From the NCBI GenBank assembly GCA_050013055.1, contig JBEKGC010000137.1, positions 1 through 14,347 of the forward strand: 14,347 bases of DNA. The letters are read 5' to 3'. The DNA comes from Palsa-504 sp050013055 (GTDB lineage Bacteria; Actinomycetota; Actinomycetes; Streptosporangiales; Streptosporangiaceae). The notes beneath the pieces were generated by a model that ran no database searches, had not been told where the DNA came from, and was given only the letters and a program-made list of their open reading frames with translations. The number at the start of each line of letters is the position of its first letter. Within the stretch, counting starts at the first letter, position 1. Made by a program: the position numbers and the translations under genes. Shown piece by piece: positions 1 to 6,628 of the stretch.

Positions 1-930
1 GGCATCTGGCTGCCGCAGCACGGTTACAGCTTCGCCCGGACCCCGCTGTGGGCCGGCATTTACATGGTCCCGCTGACCATCGGGTTCCTGCTGCTCGGCC
101 CGCTCTCCGGGATCTTGTCCGACCGCTACGGCGCCCGGCTCTTCGCCACCGTCGGCCTGATCATCTCCGGCGCGTCGTTCCTGCTGCTCGAACTGCTGCC
201 GATCAACTTCAGCTACATCTGGTTCGCCCTGCTGATCTTCATGTTCGCGGTCGGCATGGGACTGTTCTTCTCCCCCAACCAGGCATCGGTCATGAACAGC
301 CTCCCGCCGGAGCAGCGGGGCGCGGGCGCGGGGATGCTCAACACCTTCCAGAACTCGGCCTCGGTGCTGTCGATGGGCCTGTTCTTCACCATCGTCACCC
401 TCGGACTGGCCTCCCGGCTGCCCAGCCACCTGTACAAGGGACTGGTCGCCGCGGGGGTCAACCCCAGCGCCGCCCACCTAGTGGCCAACGAGCCGCCGAT
501 CGGCAGCCTGTTCTCGGCCTTCCTGGGAGAAAACCCGATCCAGGAGTTGCTCGGCCCCACCGGCGCGCTCAGCAAATTGTCGCCCAGCCAGGCCGCCTAC
601 GTGACCGGCCGGTCGTTCTTCCCCCACCTCATCGAGGCGCCGTTCGCGGCCGGCCTGCACCTGGCGTTCACGTTCGCCGCCATCGCGACGGCCGTCGCCG
701 TGGTGGCCTCCGCCGTCCGCGGCCGCCGCTACATGCACCAAGCCGAGCCGGTGGCCGAGGAACTCGCCGAAGGCGCCGCCCAGGTTGCCGGGCTGATGGG
801 CCTGGACGAGACCGCCGCGCTGCCCGGCGGCAACGGCAACGGGTCCGCCCGGACGCGCGGGAACGGGGTGCGCGCCTCAGCGAGCTCCGGCCCGGACACC
901 GAAGCCAGCCCGTCAGCCGAGAACGCCTGA
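1..930 (+). CDS. MFS transporter, DHA2 (EmrB/QacA-type) drug:H+ antiporter, C-terminal part
   Basis: The frame is open from base 1, so the gene starts upstream; 309 residues of the C-terminal portion are present. This part shows several hydrophobic spans, for example IYMVPLTIGFLLLGPLSG, ATVGLIISGASFLLL, YIWFALLIFMFAVGMGLFF and, near the end, LHLAFTFAAIATAVAVVASAV. The cytoplasmic loop GILSDRYGARLF matches the MFS loop signature D-R-x-G-x-R. A long extracytoplasmic loop (about residues 140-205) before the last span, and a hydrophilic Gly/Ala/Asn-rich tail, fit the 14-span DHA2 group, which exports drugs or metabolites in exchange for protons. A first internal Met lies at base 64 but lacks the N-terminal half of the fold, so it is not the true start. 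The MerR-type regulator follows in the same direction, which suggests substrate-responsive control. Substrate cannot be inferred. Family call is secure; subgroup is likely. Confidence 0.9.
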   Translation, partial: GIWLPQHGYSFARTPLWAGIYMVPLTIGFLLLGPLSGILSDRYGARLFATVGLIISGASFLLLELLPINFSYIWFALLIFMFAVGMGLFFSPNQASVMNSLPPEQRGAGAGMLNTFQNSASVLSMGLFFTIVTLGLASRLPSHLYKGLVAAGVNPSAAHLVANEPPIGSLFSAFLGENPIQELLGPTGALSKLSPSQAAYVTGRSFFPHLIEAPFAAGLHLAFTFAAIATAVAVVASAVRGRRYMHQAEPVAEELAEGAAQVAGLMGLDETAALPGGNGNGSARTRGNGVRASASSGPDTEASPSAENA

Positions 931-935
931 TCCCG

Positions 936-1463
936 TTGGGCATCACATCGAGCACAGGTACCGCCGAACCAGCCGCGGGCAAACCGGCCGCGGGCGGGCC
1001 AGCTCAGGAGGACGAAGGCGGACCGGGACCGTTGCTCGGCATCGGGGCCGCCGCGGCCCGGGCCGGCGTCTCGGAGCGCGCCCTGCGGTATTACCAGCAG
1101 ATCGGGCTCATCACACCGTGCGCCTGCACCCCGGCCGGCACCCGCCGGTACTCCGAGGATGACCTGGCCAGGGTGGCCCGCATCCGCCAGCTGCAAGTGC
1201 TGCTCGGTTTCAACCTCGACGAGATCGCGGTCGTGCTGCGCAGCGAGGACCGGATGGCCCAGATCAAGCGCAGCTACCACCACGAGCAGACCAGCGACGT
1301 CGAGCGGCGGGAACTGGTCGGCGAGAGCCTGCGGCTGCAGCGTGACCTGCGGGCGACGGTGGAGGCCAAGCGGGCCGCCATCGAAGGGTTCCTGGCCGAC
1401 CTGGACGCCCGCATTGTCCGCGCCAGCGACCTGCTCAGCCAGATGACGGCCCCGGCCTCATGA
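936..1463 (+). CDS. MerR-family transcriptional regulator
   Basis: The protein carries an N-terminal MerR winged helix-turn-helix: LGIGAAAARAGVSERALRYY, then QQIGLITP, TRRYSEDDLARVARI and LLGFNLDEIAVVL. The C-terminal part is rich in Glu, Arg and Leu (RRELVGESLRLQRDLRATVE) and looks like the usual dimerising coiled coil. There is no Cys cluster typical of metal sensors, so it more likely senses an organic compound or redox state. No ATG or GTG lies in frame before the domain. TTG at 936 begins 5 bases after the exporter stop and gives 175 residues with a low-complexity leader; TTG at 1032 would start right at the domain (143 residues). An AGGAGG at 1006-1011 sits too far (20 bases) from 1032 to decide. 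The gene is probably co-transcribed with the exporter and regulates it, as MerR/DHA2 pairs commonly do; that role is inference. The family is secure, the start is not. Confidence 0.85.
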   Translation: MGITSSTGTAEPAAGKPAAGGPAQEDEGGPGPLLGIGAAAARAGVSERALRYYQQIGLITPCACTPAGTRRYSEDDLARVARIRQLQVLLGFNLDEIAVVLRSEDRMAQIKRSYHHEQTSDVERRELVGESLRLQRDLRATVEAKRAAIEGFLADLDARIVRASDLLSQMTAPAS

Positions 1464-1489
1464 CCGGCCGTGGCCGCCGGCGGGCGGGA

Positions 1490-2722
1490 TTACAGATACC
1501 GCAGCGCCCCGGCCGGGGACTCGACGCAGTCGGCCACGAACCGCAGGAAGCCGCCCGCGGTCTGGCCATCGCAGACCCGGTGATCGAAGGCGAGCGTGAG
1601 CTGGGTCAGCTGCCTCGCCGCGACCTGGCCGTGGACGATCCAGGGCCGCTCGATGATCCGGCCGATACCCAGGATCGCCACCTCGGGATGGTTGATGATG
1701 GCCGCCGAGCCGTCGACGCCGAACACGCCGTAGTTATTGATCGTGAACGTCCCGCCGGTGAGCTCGGCCGGCCCGAGGGTGCCTCGCCTGGCCCGCAGCG
1801 TGCTGTCGGCCAGCGCCACGGAAAGCTGCTCCAGGGTACGCGCCTGAGCGTCCGCCACCACCGGCACCAGCAGGCCCCGGTCAGTCTGCGCGGCGAAGCC
1901 GAGGTGCACGGCCGAGCCCGTCACGATGACGCCGTCCTCGACCTTCGCGTTCAGCTCCGGATGGCGGCGCAGCCCCAGGATCGCGAACCGGGACAGCAGC
2001 GCCAGCAGGCTGATCTTGGGCTGCGCGTCGCCGGCGTTCAAGCTCGCGCGCAGGTGCACCAACTCGGTGGCGTCCGCATCGACCCAGATCGTCGCCTCGG
2101 GGATCTCCCGGCGTGACCGGCTGAGCTTGTCGGCCGTGACCTTGCGGATGCCCTGCAACGGAGTCCGGGTTACCTGCTCGGCGCCGGCGGCCGGCGGTCC
2201 GGTCTGGGCCGGCCGCCGGAGCCCGATCGCGTCCTCCACATCCTGCCTGGTGACCAGGCCATCACGGCCCGAGCCGCGGATCGAGGCCAGGTCCAGGCCG
2301 GCGTCACGGGCGAGCCGCCTGACGATGGGGGAAACGACGGGGACGCGGCCGTTCGAGCCGGCCGGCCGTTCGGTGATCAGCATGGACGGCTCGTACTTGG
2401 CGGGCCGCCGCCGGCCGGGGCGGGCCGCCCTGGTGCCATAGCCGATCAGGACATTCCCGCTCTCGCCGTCGGCGCCGGACCCGGCCGCCTCATCGCGGAC
2501 CGTGATGAGCGGGTCTCCTACCGCCAGCAGGTCACCGGGTCTGGCGTGCAGCTCCGCCACCCGGCCTGCGAACGGGACAGGGATGGCCACGACCGCCTTG
2601 GCCGTCTCGACCTCGACCACCTCCTGGTCGACCGCGACGATATCTCCGACCTGGACGTGCCAGCTGACGATCTCGGCCTCGGTCAGGCCCTCACCCAGAT
2701 CAGGCAGCACGAAGGGGGCCAT
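1490..2722 (-). CDS. bkdC: Branched-chain 2-oxo-acid dehydrogenase E2, lipoamide acyltransferase
   Basis: This is the E2 core subunit that moves the acyl group from E1 through its swinging lipoyl arm to CoA. The 410 residues show the standard order. An N-terminal lipoyl domain (about 1-78) carries the lipoyl-lysine motif VEVETAKAVV, with Lys42 the expected lipoylation site. A Pro/Arg-rich linker follows, then a peripheral-subunit-binding domain (about 128-166, VVSPIVRRLARDAGLDL and GSGRDGLVTRQDV). The catalytic acyltransferase domain (about 186-410) ends in the active-site motif DHRVCDG with His381 and Asp385. There is one lipoyl domain, which is common for Bkd-type E2. Its ATG directly abuts the E1-beta TAG stop (zero bases between), so translation is probably coupled. 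The gene is last in bkdA-bkdB-bkdC and no E3 follows. A pyruvate-type E2 cannot be excluded from sequence alone, but the gene order and Lrp neighbour favour branched-chain substrates. Confidence 0.92.
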   Translation of the reverse strand: MAPFVLPDLGEGLTEAEIVSWHVQVGDIVAVDQEVVEVETAKAVVAIPVPFAGRVAELHARPGDLLAVGDPLITVRDEAAGSGADGESGNVLIGYGTRAARPGRRRPAKYEPSMLITERPAGSNGRVPVVSPIVRRLARDAGLDLASIRGSGRDGLVTRQDVEDAIGLRRPAQTGPPAAGAEQVTRTPLQGIRKVTADKLSRSRREIPEATIWVDADATELVHLRASLNAGDAQPKISLLALLSRFAILGLRRHPELNAKVEDGVIVTGSAVHLGFAAQTDRGLLVPVVADAQARTLEQLSVALADSTLRARRGTLGPAELTGGTFTINNYGVFGVDGSAAIINHPEVAILGIGRIIERPWIVHGQVAARQLTQLTLAFDHRVCDGQTAGGFLRFVADCVESPAGALRYL

Positions 2723-3763
2723 CTAACCGGCCACCTGGACGACCGGCGCCGTTTCCCGCCACTGCAGCCTGTCGATCGCGGCGAGGATGCGGTCGACGCT
2801 CGGCAGGTGGTATTCCTCCAGGCTCGGCGGGGGGTAGGGAATGTCAAAGCCTGCCACCCGGAGGACCGGGGCCTCGAGATAGTGGAAGCACTGCTCGGAG
2901 ACCCGCGCGGCGACCTCGGCGCCGTAGCCGCAGAAGCGGCTCGCCTCGTGCACGACGACGGCCCGGCCGGTGCGCTTGACGGACGCGGTGACCGTCTCGT
3001 CGTCGAAGGGCGCCAGGCTCCGCAGGTCGATCACCTCGACGCTGCGGTCATCGGCCTGCGCCGCCTCGGCCGCCTCCAGCGTGGTGGCCAGCGCGCCGCC
3101 GTAGGTGATGAGCGTGACATCGGAGCCCGAGCGCCGCACCACGGCGCGGTCAAGCGGGCTGCCAGCGTGCGCCGAGACAACTTCGGAGGACCAGTACCGG
3201 CGCTTGGGCTCCAGGAAGATCACCGGGTCCGGGCTCTTGATCGCCTGCCGCAGCAGGACGTAGGCGTCGGCAGGTGTCCCCGGGGTGACCACCCGCAGGC
3301 CGGGGGTGTGCGTGTAGTAGGCCTCGGATGAGTCGCAGTGGTGTTCCACCCCGCCGATGCCGCCGCCGTAGGGAATCCGGATGACGATAGGCAGCTCCAC
3401 CCGGCCCCTGGTGCGGTTACGAAGCTTGGCCAGGTGGCTGGTGATCTGCTCGAAGGCCGGATAGGCGAAGGCGTCGAACTGCATTTCCACCACCGGGCGC
3501 AGGCCGTTCATCGCCATGCCGATCGCGGTGCCGACAATGCCCGATTCGGCCAGCGGGGTATCGAACACCCGGGTTTCCCCGAACGCCGCCGCCAGCCCGC
3601 TGGTGATCCGGAACACCCCCCCGAGCGTCGCCACGTCCTCGCCGAAGACGAGCACCGTGTCATCCTCGCTCAGCGCATCGGAAAGGGCCTGGTTCAGCGC
3701 CCCCGCCATCGTGACGGCCTGGCCGGCGGCCAGCGCCCGGTCCTGCTCAGCGATCATCGTCAT
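2723..3763 (-). CDS. bkdB: Branched-chain 2-oxo-acid dehydrogenase E1 component, beta subunit
   Basis: E1-beta pairs with E1-alpha in an alpha2-beta2 thiamine-diphosphate enzyme that decarboxylates 2-oxo acids and loads the E2 lipoyl group. The 346 residues match the family length. Visible landmarks are VLVFGEDVATLGGVFRIT (about 37-54), DTPLAESGIVGTAIGMA with Glu73 at the position expected to contact the cofactor, the pyridine-domain stretch EMQFDAFAYPAFEQI, the loop YGGGIGGVEHHCDSSEAYY, and a C-terminal transketolase-like domain with VEVIDLRSLAPFDDETV. The start ATG at 3763 overlaps the end of E1-alpha by 17 bases; a GAGGAGG lies about 12 bases upstream of it inside E1-alpha, and an alternative ATG two codons later would shorten it trivially. 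The overlap shows co-translation with bkdA. Assignment as branched-chain rather than pyruvate type rests on context. Confidence 0.93.
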   Translation of the reverse strand: MTMIAEQDRALAAGQAVTMAGALNQALSDALSEDDTVLVFGEDVATLGGVFRITSGLAAAFGETRVFDTPLAESGIVGTAIGMAMNGLRPVVEMQFDAFAYPAFEQITSHLAKLRNRTRGRVELPIVIRIPYGGGIGGVEHHCDSSEAYYTHTPGLRVVTPGTPADAYVLLRQAIKSPDPVIFLEPKRRYWSSEVVSAHAGSPLDRAVVRRSGSDVTLITYGGALATTLEAAEAAQADDRSVEVIDLRSLAPFDDETVTASVKRTGRAVVVHEASRFCGYGAEVAARVSEQCFHYLEAPVLRVAGFDIPYPPPSLEEYHLPSVDRILAAIDRLQWRETAPVVQVAG

Positions 3764-4871
3764 GATGGGTTCTCGCCTCCTCGAGGTCCGCCAGCTCGGC
3801 GGCCAGTTCGTGCTGCTGCCTGCGCAACTCCGGCGTCCGCTGGGCGTAGACGTACCGGAAAAGGTCAGCCGGATCGTGACGGGCGTCGGAGTTCATGCGC
3901 TGCCGCAGCGCGGCCGCTTCCGCCTCCGCCTGCGCCTCAAGCGCCGCGGCGACGGCGTCGGAGAGCAGGCCCCGGCGGCCGAGGTGCTCGCGCAGCCGGG
4001 TGACCGGGTCGCGGGCGAGCCAGCTTTCGACCTCCTCGCGAGAGCGGTAACGGGTCGCGTCGTCGGCATTGGTGTGAGCCTCGACCCGGTAGGTAAGCGC
4101 CTCGATGAGAGCTGGTCCGGCACCGGCCGCGGCAGCGGCCACCGCGCGCCGCACCACGGCGTACACCGCGGCGGCGTCGTTCCCGTCCACCAGCGTCCCC
4201 GGAACGCCGTAACCGATGCCCTTGTGGGCCAGCGAGGGAGCCGCTGTCTGCTTGGCCAGCGGGACGCTGATCGCGTATCCGTTGTTCTGCACCAGGAACA
4301 CCACCGGCGCCTTCCAGACGGCCGCGAAGTTCAGCGCCGCGTGCGTGTCGCCCTCACTGGTCGCGCCGTCGCCCAGCATGACCAGGGCGACCATGTCCTC
4401 GCCCTTGATCACCGCCGCGCGGGCCATCCCCACGGCGTGCAGGGTGTTGGTGGCCAGCGGGGTGCACTGGGGCGCGACCCGCTTGTCGTAGGGGTCGTAG
4501 CCGCTGTGCCAGTCACCGCGCAGCAAGGTCAGCACCTCGACCGGGTCGATGCCCCGCGCGACCAGCGCCATGGAATCGCGGTAGGTCGGAAACAGCCAGT
4601 CCTGCGGGCGCAAGGCCGCGACCGCACCGACCTGGCACGCCTCCTGCCCGCGCGCCGAGGGATAGACCGCGAGCCGCCCCTGCTTGGTCAGCGCGGTCGC
4701 CTGGGTGTCGAACCGGCGGCCGAGCACCATCATCCGGTACAGGGCCAGCAAGACCTGGTCACCGGGCATGTCCAGGTCGTCGCCGGGGATAACCTGGCCG
4801 GCCGCGTCCAGCAGCGCGACCGGAGTCGGTCCAGGCAGAAGACACTCAGGCGTCATCGGGCTGGTGGCCAC
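3747..4871 (-). CDS. bkdA: Branched-chain 2-oxo-acid dehydrogenase E1 component, alpha subunit
   Basis: E1-alpha binds thiamine diphosphate and catalyses the first, committed decarboxylation step. In the 374-residue reading the cofactor motif begins LGDGATSEGD (GDG 167-169) and ends VQNNGYAIS (Asn196-Asn197), the classical GDG-(about 27)-NN spacing. APQCTPLATNTLHAVGMARA and the later loop EAHTNADDATRYRS are typical of bacterial Bkd-type E1-alpha; the regulatory serine of the mammalian phosphorylation loop is not kept. The C-terminus is a charged helix. I chose GTG at 4871 because GAGGAG at 4877-4882 lies 5 bases upstream. An in-frame ATG at 4910 would add 13 residues but has no ribosome-binding site, and ATG 4856 is too far from the site. 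It is the first gene of the operon, facing the divergent Lrp/AsnC gene. Confidence 0.92.
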   Translation of the reverse strand: MATSPMTPECLLPGPTPVALLDAAGQVIPGDDLDMPGDQVLLALYRMMVLGRRFDTQATALTKQGRLAVYPSARGQEACQVGAVAALRPQDWLFPTYRDSMALVARGIDPVEVLTLLRGDWHSGYDPYDKRVAPQCTPLATNTLHAVGMARAAVIKGEDMVALVMLGDGATSEGDTHAALNFAAVWKAPVVFLVQNNGYAISVPLAKQTAAPSLAHKGIGYGVPGTLVDGNDAAAVYAVVRRAVAAAAAGAGPALIEALTYRVEAHTNADDATRYRSREEVESWLARDPVTRLREHLGRRGLLSDAVAAALEAQAEAEAAALRQRMNSDARHDPADLFRYVYAQRTPELRRQQHELAAELADLEEARTHHDDDR

Positions 4872-4988
4872 GCGCACTCCTCGGCAGCTAGTACAACTGG
4901 CACCGATCATGCGCTACGTTTCGCTATATATCTAGATTGGCCGAGAAATTACAGACATCCGCTCGATAAGGGCTATTATTTTGGATAA
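4872..4988. promoter_or_regulatory. Divergent promoter region between bkdA and the Lrp/AsnC gene
   Basis: The stretch from about 4910 to 4988 is strikingly AT-rich against its GC-rich surroundings (TATATA at 4925-4930, TCTAGA at 4931-4936, TATTAT at 4974-4979), as expected for promoters and for an Lrp-family operator. Toward the regulator, TATTTT at 4977-4982 fits the actinobacterial -10 pattern TAnnnT about 7 bases before the ATG at 4989, which lacks a clear Shine-Dalgarno sequence, so a leaderless transcript is plausible. Toward bkdA, TATATA at 4925-4930 is a possible -10. I see no good -35 match in either direction and no textbook Lrp box. Feedback of the Lrp protein on both genes is an inference from the arrangement. 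Confidence 0.55.
4877..4882 (-). promoter_or_regulatory. Ribosome binding site deciding the bkdA start
   Basis: Read on the minus strand this is GAGGAG, followed by 5 bases and GTG at 4871. No comparable purine run precedes the ATG at 4910, so the site favours the shorter protein. Confidence 0.6.
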
Positions 4989-5459
4989 ATGGACCTAACG
5001 GATCAGGCACGGACGGCGGCTACTGGACAGGTGGTCGCCCTGGATCAGACCGACCACCGGCTGCTGGAGGAACTCAGGCAGGACGGCAGGCTGTCCATGC
5101 GGGCCCTGGCCGAGCGGGCCCATATCTCCCGGGCCGGATGCTACGCGCGGGTCGAGCGGCTACGGCGGGAAGGAGTGATCACCGGCTTCACCACGGTGAT
5201 CGACCCGCGCCGCCTCGGGCCGTCCCTGTCGGCTCACATCTACCTGCGCATCAGGCAGCACTCGTGGAAAGACATACGGCATGAGCTGGCCCGCATCAGC
5301 GAGATCGAGCACGGCCAGCTGGTGACCGGAGAAAATGACATCGTGCTCTTCGTCCGCACGCGTGATGCCGAGAGCCTGCGCGCGCTGGTGCTTGACCGGC
5401 TGCAGACGATGGACGGAGTGCTGTCAACCCACACTGTCCTGGTTTTCGACGAGCTCTGA
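4989..5459 (+). CDS. Lrp/AsnC-family transcriptional regulator
   Basis: The 156-residue protein has the two-domain Lrp/AsnC plan and usual length. An N-terminal winged HTH covers about residues 17-66, with LLEELRQDGRLSMRALAERA, then HISRAGCYARVERLRREGVI and the exit strand GFTTVIDPRRLG. A C-terminal RAM ligand-binding/oligomerisation domain (about 80-153) contains AHIYLRIRQ, VTGENDIVLFV and the final strand THTVLVFDEL. The family binds amino acids and forms dimers or octamers on DNA. It is divergent to bkdABC across an AT-rich region; Lrp-type BkdR proteins control bkd operons in other bacteria (established for pseudomonads), so this is a probable BkdR-like regulator responding to branched-chain amino acids. 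That job is inferred. ATG 4989 has no clear ribosome site and may be leaderless; GTG 5031 is a less likely alternative that would still keep the HTH. Confidence 0.9.
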   Translation: MDLTDQARTAATGQVVALDQTDHRLLEELRQDGRLSMRALAERAHISRAGCYARVERLRREGVITGFTTVIDPRRLGPSLSAHIYLRIRQHSWKDIRHELARISEIEHGQLVTGENDIVLFVRTRDAESLRALVLDRLQTMDGVLSTHTVLVFDEL

Positions 5460-5469
5460 GACTGCCAAG

Positions 5470-5745
5470 ATGCGGCTGACCATCTGGGTGCGCCCCGGCG
5501 CCGTCCATCCGGGGATCGGCGGCGAGCAGGGCGGCGCGCTGATCGTCCGGGTCAGCGCGCGGGCCGTGGACGGGCGGGCGACCGAGGCGGCGCTGACCTC
5601 GGTGGCTCGCGCCTTCGGTGTCCCCCGCCGGGCGGTGACCCTGGTCACCGGAGCGTCGAGCCGGACCAAGGTCATCGACGTGGCGGCCGGCGATCCGGCG
5701 GTTCTCGCGCGGCTACTGGCCGGCCCGCCCCGCTCCGGCTCCTGA
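5470..5745 (+). CDS. DUF167/YggU-family protein
   Basis: This is a 91-residue protein with the pattern of the DUF167 (YggU) family: an N-terminal strand MRLTIWVRPGA, then ALIVRVSARAVDGRATEAAL, a helix with ALTSVARAFGVPRRAVTLV, and the signature TGASSRTKVIDVAAGDP near the end. The SRTK step is the most diagnostic part. Length fits the family (about 75-110). Members are small alpha/beta proteins with no established biochemical function. ATG 5470 lies 10 bases after the Lrp/AsnC stop with only a weak GAG upstream, so it is probably co-transcribed with the regulator; the link looks positional rather than functional. A longer frame upstream overlaps the regulator gene in another frame and is not believable. 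Confidence 0.8.
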   Translation: MRLTIWVRPGAVHPGIGGEQGGALIVRVSARAVDGRATEAALTSVARAFGVPRRAVTLVTGASSRTKVIDVAAGDPAVLARLLAGPPRSGS

Positions 5746-5801
5746 CACCGGCCGCGCTGGTTTTACCCCGCGCGCACCGGCTAGGCCGCCCGACCGCGCG
5801 G

Positions 5802-6329
5802 CTACTGCTGGTCAGCCGGGCCGGACGTGTCAGCGGCCCTGCTCTGGTCGGCTGCCGTGAGCACCGGGCTTTTCAGCAGCTGCCAGGCGCGGCTGAGCGC
5901 CACGCCGAACGTACCGATCAGCACGTAGGTGAGATCACTGACGAGGTCGGCGTCATTCGGGTGCACAATGAGCGCGACGGCCAGGCCGAGCTGGAGCCCG
6001 TAGGCAAGCAAGCTGGCGACGAAGATCACGGTGTGCCTGGCGCCGGGGTGCCCCAGATGCAGCCGCAGGGTGTGCAGCACGCTGAGGACCGCCAGGACGG
6101 CGGCGCCGACACCAAAGTGGTGGCCGGGGATGAGGGCCAGCAGCGATACGAAGAAGGCGTCGACGAGACCCGTGAAGCTGCTCGCCGCGAGCCCGCGGAC
6201 GGCTGAGTCGGCGCGCGCGCCGACGATCAGCCCAGGTCTCAGCGCGACGACCACGAAGAGCAGGCCGATCAGTGCGCCAGCGGCTTGCGACGCGGCCTGA
6301 AAGTAGCCCAGGTAGCTGCTCGGGACCAC
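5802..6329 (-). CDS. Multi-pass membrane protein of unknown function
   Basis: I do not recognise the family by name. The 175-residue protein begins VVPSSYLGYFQAASQAAG and contains about five hydrophobic stretches: ALIGLLFVVVALRPGLIVG, ASSFTGLVDAFFVSLLALIP, FGVGAAVLAVLSVLHTL, TVIFVASLLAYGLQLGLAV and LTYVLIGTFGVALSRAW. It ends in a hydrophilic tail rich in Ala, Asp, Ser and Gln. Loops are short and no catalytic motif or signal peptide cleavage site is apparent. I chose GTG at 6329 because AGGAGG sits 6 bases upstream (6336-6341); an upstream in-frame start at 6377 would add 16 residues with no ribosome site. It is convergent with the DUF167 gene and divergent from the TetR gene, whose operators lie about 230 bases upstream of this start. 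Small actinobacterial integral membrane proteins of this layout are usually annotated hypothetical. Confidence 0.75.
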   Translation of the reverse strand: MVPSSYLGYFQAASQAAGALIGLLFVVVALRPGLIVGARADSAVRGLAASSFTGLVDAFFVSLLALIPGHHFGVGAAVLAVLSVLHTLRLHLGHPGARHTVIFVASLLAYGLQLGLAVALIVHPNDADLVSDLTYVLIGTFGVALSRAWQLLKSPVLTAADQSRAADTSGPADQQ

Positions 6330-6335
6330 GTCAGT

Positions 6336-6341
6336 CCTCCT
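6336..6341 (-). promoter_or_regulatory. Ribosome binding site deciding the start of the 5802-6329 membrane protein
   Basis: On the minus strand the site reads AGGAGG, then 6 bases, then GTG at 6329. It argues against the start at 6377. Confidence 0.65.
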
Positions 6342-6557
6342 GTCCGCCTCCGACCAGCGCGGGTTGACAACGGCCAACCGGGAGGCGACCCCTCCGAGCT
6401 GGGTAGCGCGGGCTTGACGTTACGGCTATGCCACGTGTGAGCCTACGGCCCGGATCGGGTGTCGCCGGTCAGGCTCGTCCGGGACCCGGGCGCGCGACCT
6501 CGGCGATGGCGGCCAGCAGGGGCGTTGTCATCGCAGCCGGACCGGTCCCGCCGTCAA

Positions 6558-6609
6558 CGTAACACGCACTATCTTCCTTCTCCTTGAGAAGAATTTGCGT
6601 GTTACGCAA
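6558..6609. promoter_or_regulatory. Probable TetR operator pair and promoter of the 6629 gene
   Basis: The 11-mer TGCGTGTTACG occurs at 6596-6606 and again, inverted, at 6558-6568 (CGTAACACGCA), with 27 bases between. The downstream copy sits inside a further palindrome, TTGCGTGTTACGCAA at 6595-6609 (6-base arms around GTT), the size and style of a TetR-family operator. Between the copies lies another perfect short palindrome, CTTCTC-CTT-GAGAAG (6577-6591). A -10-like TAGTAT follows at 6614-6619, and GGTGA at 6620-6624 may serve as ribosome site. Binding here would occlude the promoter, so autorepression by the adjacent TetR protein is the natural reading. The sequence symmetry is observed; the binder is inferred. 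Confidence 0.75.
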
Positions 6610-6628
6610 GTTTTAGTATGGTGACGCC

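Noticed and set aside
48..935. Long open frame ahead of the MerR domain in frame 3
   Set aside because: It overlaps the exporter gene; its translation is Arg/Pro/Gly/His-heavy with no motif, a shadow of the transporter codons.
1460..4988. Plus-strand open frames across the bkd operon
   Set aside because: These are antisense shadows of three clearly conserved genes; translations are His/Arg/Asp-rich without domains.
5768..5801. Possible terminator between convergent DUF167 and membrane-protein genes (CCGCGCG and CGCGCGG)
   Set aside because: Only 7 bases of low-complexity GC pairing around a 20-base loop; expected by chance at this base composition.
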